Below, in pieces: positions 14,512-15,658 of a stretch of 15,658 nucleotides of DNA. The stretch covers positions 1-15,658 of the forward strand of contig JBKJUS010000119.1 of NCBI GenBank assembly GCA_046590575.1, read 5' to 3'. The position numbers and the translations under genes were made by a program. Under the pieces are notes generated by a model that saw nothing but the letters and a program-made list of their open reading frames with translations, was not told the DNA's origin and did no database searches. The stretch's first letter is position 1, and each line of letters starts with the position of its first letter. Source of the DNA: DATLNF01 sp046590575. Its GTDB lineage: Bacteria; Actinomycetota; Actinomycetes; BP-191.

Positions 14512-14999
14512 GCGAGCCCGTGCAGATTCCCGCGCCCCCGGCGGCAGATCGCGCCCGGCTGGTGATGGGCGCCGACCACGCCGGCTGGCGGCTGAAGAAC
14601 GTTCTGCTCGCGGCCGCCCAGGCGGCGGGCTGGGTCGTCCAGGACGTCGGCACCTCGTCGGATGACAGCGTCGACTACCCCGACTTCGGGCTCGTTGTCG
14701 GCCGGGCCGTCGCCTGCGGGGAAGCCGACTTCGGGGTGCTGGTGTGTGGCACTGGTATCGGTATCGCCATGGCTGCCAACCGGGTGTCCGGTGTCCGCGC
14801 GGCGGTGGTGCACGACGACTTCACCGCGCACTACAGTCGAGCCCACAACGACGCCAACGTTCTGTGCCTGGGTGCGCGCGTGGTCGGCGAGGGTGTGGCC
14901 CAGGCCGCGCTCGCCACCTTCCTCGGCACGGAGTTCCTCGGGGGCCGGCACGAGCGACGGGTCGCCAAGCTGACGACCGAGATCGGGAGCAAAGCATGA
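14508..14999 (+). CDS. rpiB: Ribose-5-phosphate isomerase B (RpiB/LacAB family)
   Basis: This 163-residue enzyme interconverts ribose 5-phosphate and ribulose 5-phosphate in the pentose phosphate pathway. GADHAGWRLK (21-30) opens the fold and DYPD (56-59) follows. The active-site loop is CGTGIGIAMAANR (80-92). RAHNDANVLCLGARVVG (111-127) and GGRHERRVAKL complete the family pattern. By alignment with E. coli RpiB, H24, C80, T82 and H113 match its H10, C66, T68 and H99. This is the cysteine type; the Mycobacterium tuberculosis enzyme uses a glutamate instead of the cysteine. The ATG has a strong ribosome site and overlaps the phosphatase by 4 bp. The stop overlaps glyA by 4 bp. A related sugar-phosphate isomerase activity cannot be excluded. 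Confidence 0.92.
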   Translation: MSEPVQIPAPPAADRARLVMGADHAGWRLKNVLLAAAQAAGWVVQDVGTSSDDSVDYPDFGLVVGRAVACGEADFGVLVCGTGIGIAMAANRVSGVRAAVVHDDFTAHYSRAHNDANVLCLGARVVGEGVAQAALATFLGTEFLGGRHERRVAKLTTEIGSKA

Positions 15000-15658
15000 C
15001 GACGCCGTTCTGGGGTCCGGACTTCGACGCTTTGGAGCAGAGCGACCCGGAGATCGCCGGTGTCGTGCTCAGCGAGCTGGATCGGTTGCGCGGGGGTCTG
15101 CAGCTCATCGCGAGCGAGAACTTCACCTCGCCCGCCGTGCTCGCCGCGCTGGGTTCGACCCTGTCCAACAAGTACGCCGAGGGCTACCCGGGCAAGCGCT
15201 ATTACGGCGGTTGCGCGGAGGTCGACAAGGCCGAGGTCATTGGCATCGAGCGGGCGAAGGCGCTGTTCGGCGCCGAGCACGCAAACCTGCAGCCGCACTC
15301 CGGGGCGAGTGCCAACATCGCCGCATTCGGCGCTTTTCTCTCACCGGGCGACACCTACCTGGCGATGAGCCTGCCGCACGGCGGTCACCTGACGCACGGC
15401 GCGAAGGTGAGCTTCTCGGGCAAGTGGTTCAACGCCGTGCACTACGGCGTCGCCCAGGGGAGCGAGGACATCGACTACGACCAGATGCGCGACCTCGCCC
15501 GCGAGCACAAGCCGAAGATGATCATCGCTGGTGGCTCGGCCATCCCGCGCCTGATCGACTTCGCCGCCTTCCGCGAGGTGGCCGACGAGGTCGGTGCGGT
15601 CTTCATGGTCGACGCCGCGCACTTCATCGGCCTGGTCGCCGGTCAGGCGATCCCGAGC
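14996..15658 (+). CDS. glyA: Serine hydroxymethyltransferase, 5' part (cut by the window edge)
   Basis: These 221 codons are the first half of a PLP enzyme of about 420 residues that converts serine and tetrahydrofolate to glycine and 5,10-methylene-tetrahydrofolate. LQLIASENFTSPAVL, NKYAEGYPGKRYYGG, QPHSGASANIAAF, HGGHLTHGAK and VDAAHFIGLVAG are family hallmarks. The Asp and His of DAAH stack on and hold the cofactor. The PLP lysine lies beyond the window. IIAGGSAIPR has Ile where many relatives have Tyr (SAYPR or SAYSR). The ATG at 14996 overlaps the rpiB stop (ATGA), with GGGAG (14985-14989) 6 nt upstream. The frame has no stop before the window ends. Confidence 0.95.
   Translation, partial: MTTPFWGPDFDALEQSDPEIAGVVLSELDRLRGGLQLIASENFTSPAVLAALGSTLSNKYAEGYPGKRYYGGCAEVDKAEVIGIERAKALFGAEHANLQPHSGASANIAAFGAFLSPGDTYLAMSLPHGGHLTHGAKVSFSGKWFNAVHYGVAQGSEDIDYDQMRDLAREHKPKMIIAGGSAIPRLIDFAAFREVADEVGAVFMVDAAHFIGLVAGQAIPS

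Overview
The window reads as a chromosomal housekeeping segment of a high-GC Gram-positive bacterium (Actinomycetota, probably class Actinomycetes). Evidence for this is the strong GC bias at third codon positions, frequent GTG and TTG starts, 4-bp start/stop overlaps, a Rho with a long Gly/Gln/Arg insertion near its N terminus, and the gene order argS-lysA-hom-thrC-thrB-rho-rpmE-prfA-prmC-Sua5-phosphatase-glyA, which is typical of actinobacteria. I cannot assign a genus from the sequence alone. There is no insertion sequence, prophage, CRISPR array or other sign of a mobile island.

Layout. (1) Positions 26-97, minus strand: tRNA-Arg(CCG). It is divergent, across only 44 bp, from a stand-alone CheY-like receiver protein (142-516) that looks leaderless. 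(2) 550-8149, plus strand: argS, lysA, hom, thrC, an MFS transporter and thrB. This run links arginyl-tRNA charging to the lysine and threonine branches of the aspartate pathway. Three of its junctions overlap by 4 bp. The transporter lies between thrC and thrB, which normally adjoin. (3) 8150-8535: a 386-bp gap that holds a plausible promoter and two well-formed hairpins, best read as the 5' leader of rho. (4) 8536-10443: rho, starting at TTG. It converges, with 10 bp between stop codons, on an Ohr/OsmC peroxidase gene (454-873 of the 10-kb block, minus strand, i.e. 10454-10873). (5) 11004-15658, plus strand: rpmE, prfA, prmC, a Sua5/TsaC gene, a low-molecular-weight phosphatase, rpiB and the 5' half of glyA. 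From prfA onward every gene overlaps the next.

How the genes fit together. LysA, Hom, ThrC and ThrB make lysine and threonine from aspartate-derived intermediates. The second cluster serves translation: L31 is a ribosomal protein, RF1 terminates translation, PrmC methylates the RF1 GGQ glutamine, and the Sua5-family enzyme starts t6A tRNA modification from threonine. GlyA and RpiB supply one-carbon units and pentose phosphates.

Nothing here is an obvious new multi-gene system. The points most worth a second look are the structured rho leader, the two-hairpin rpmE leader (possibly the known actinobacterial L31 leader class), the orphan receiver between tRNA-Arg and argS, and the transporter inside the threonine genes.
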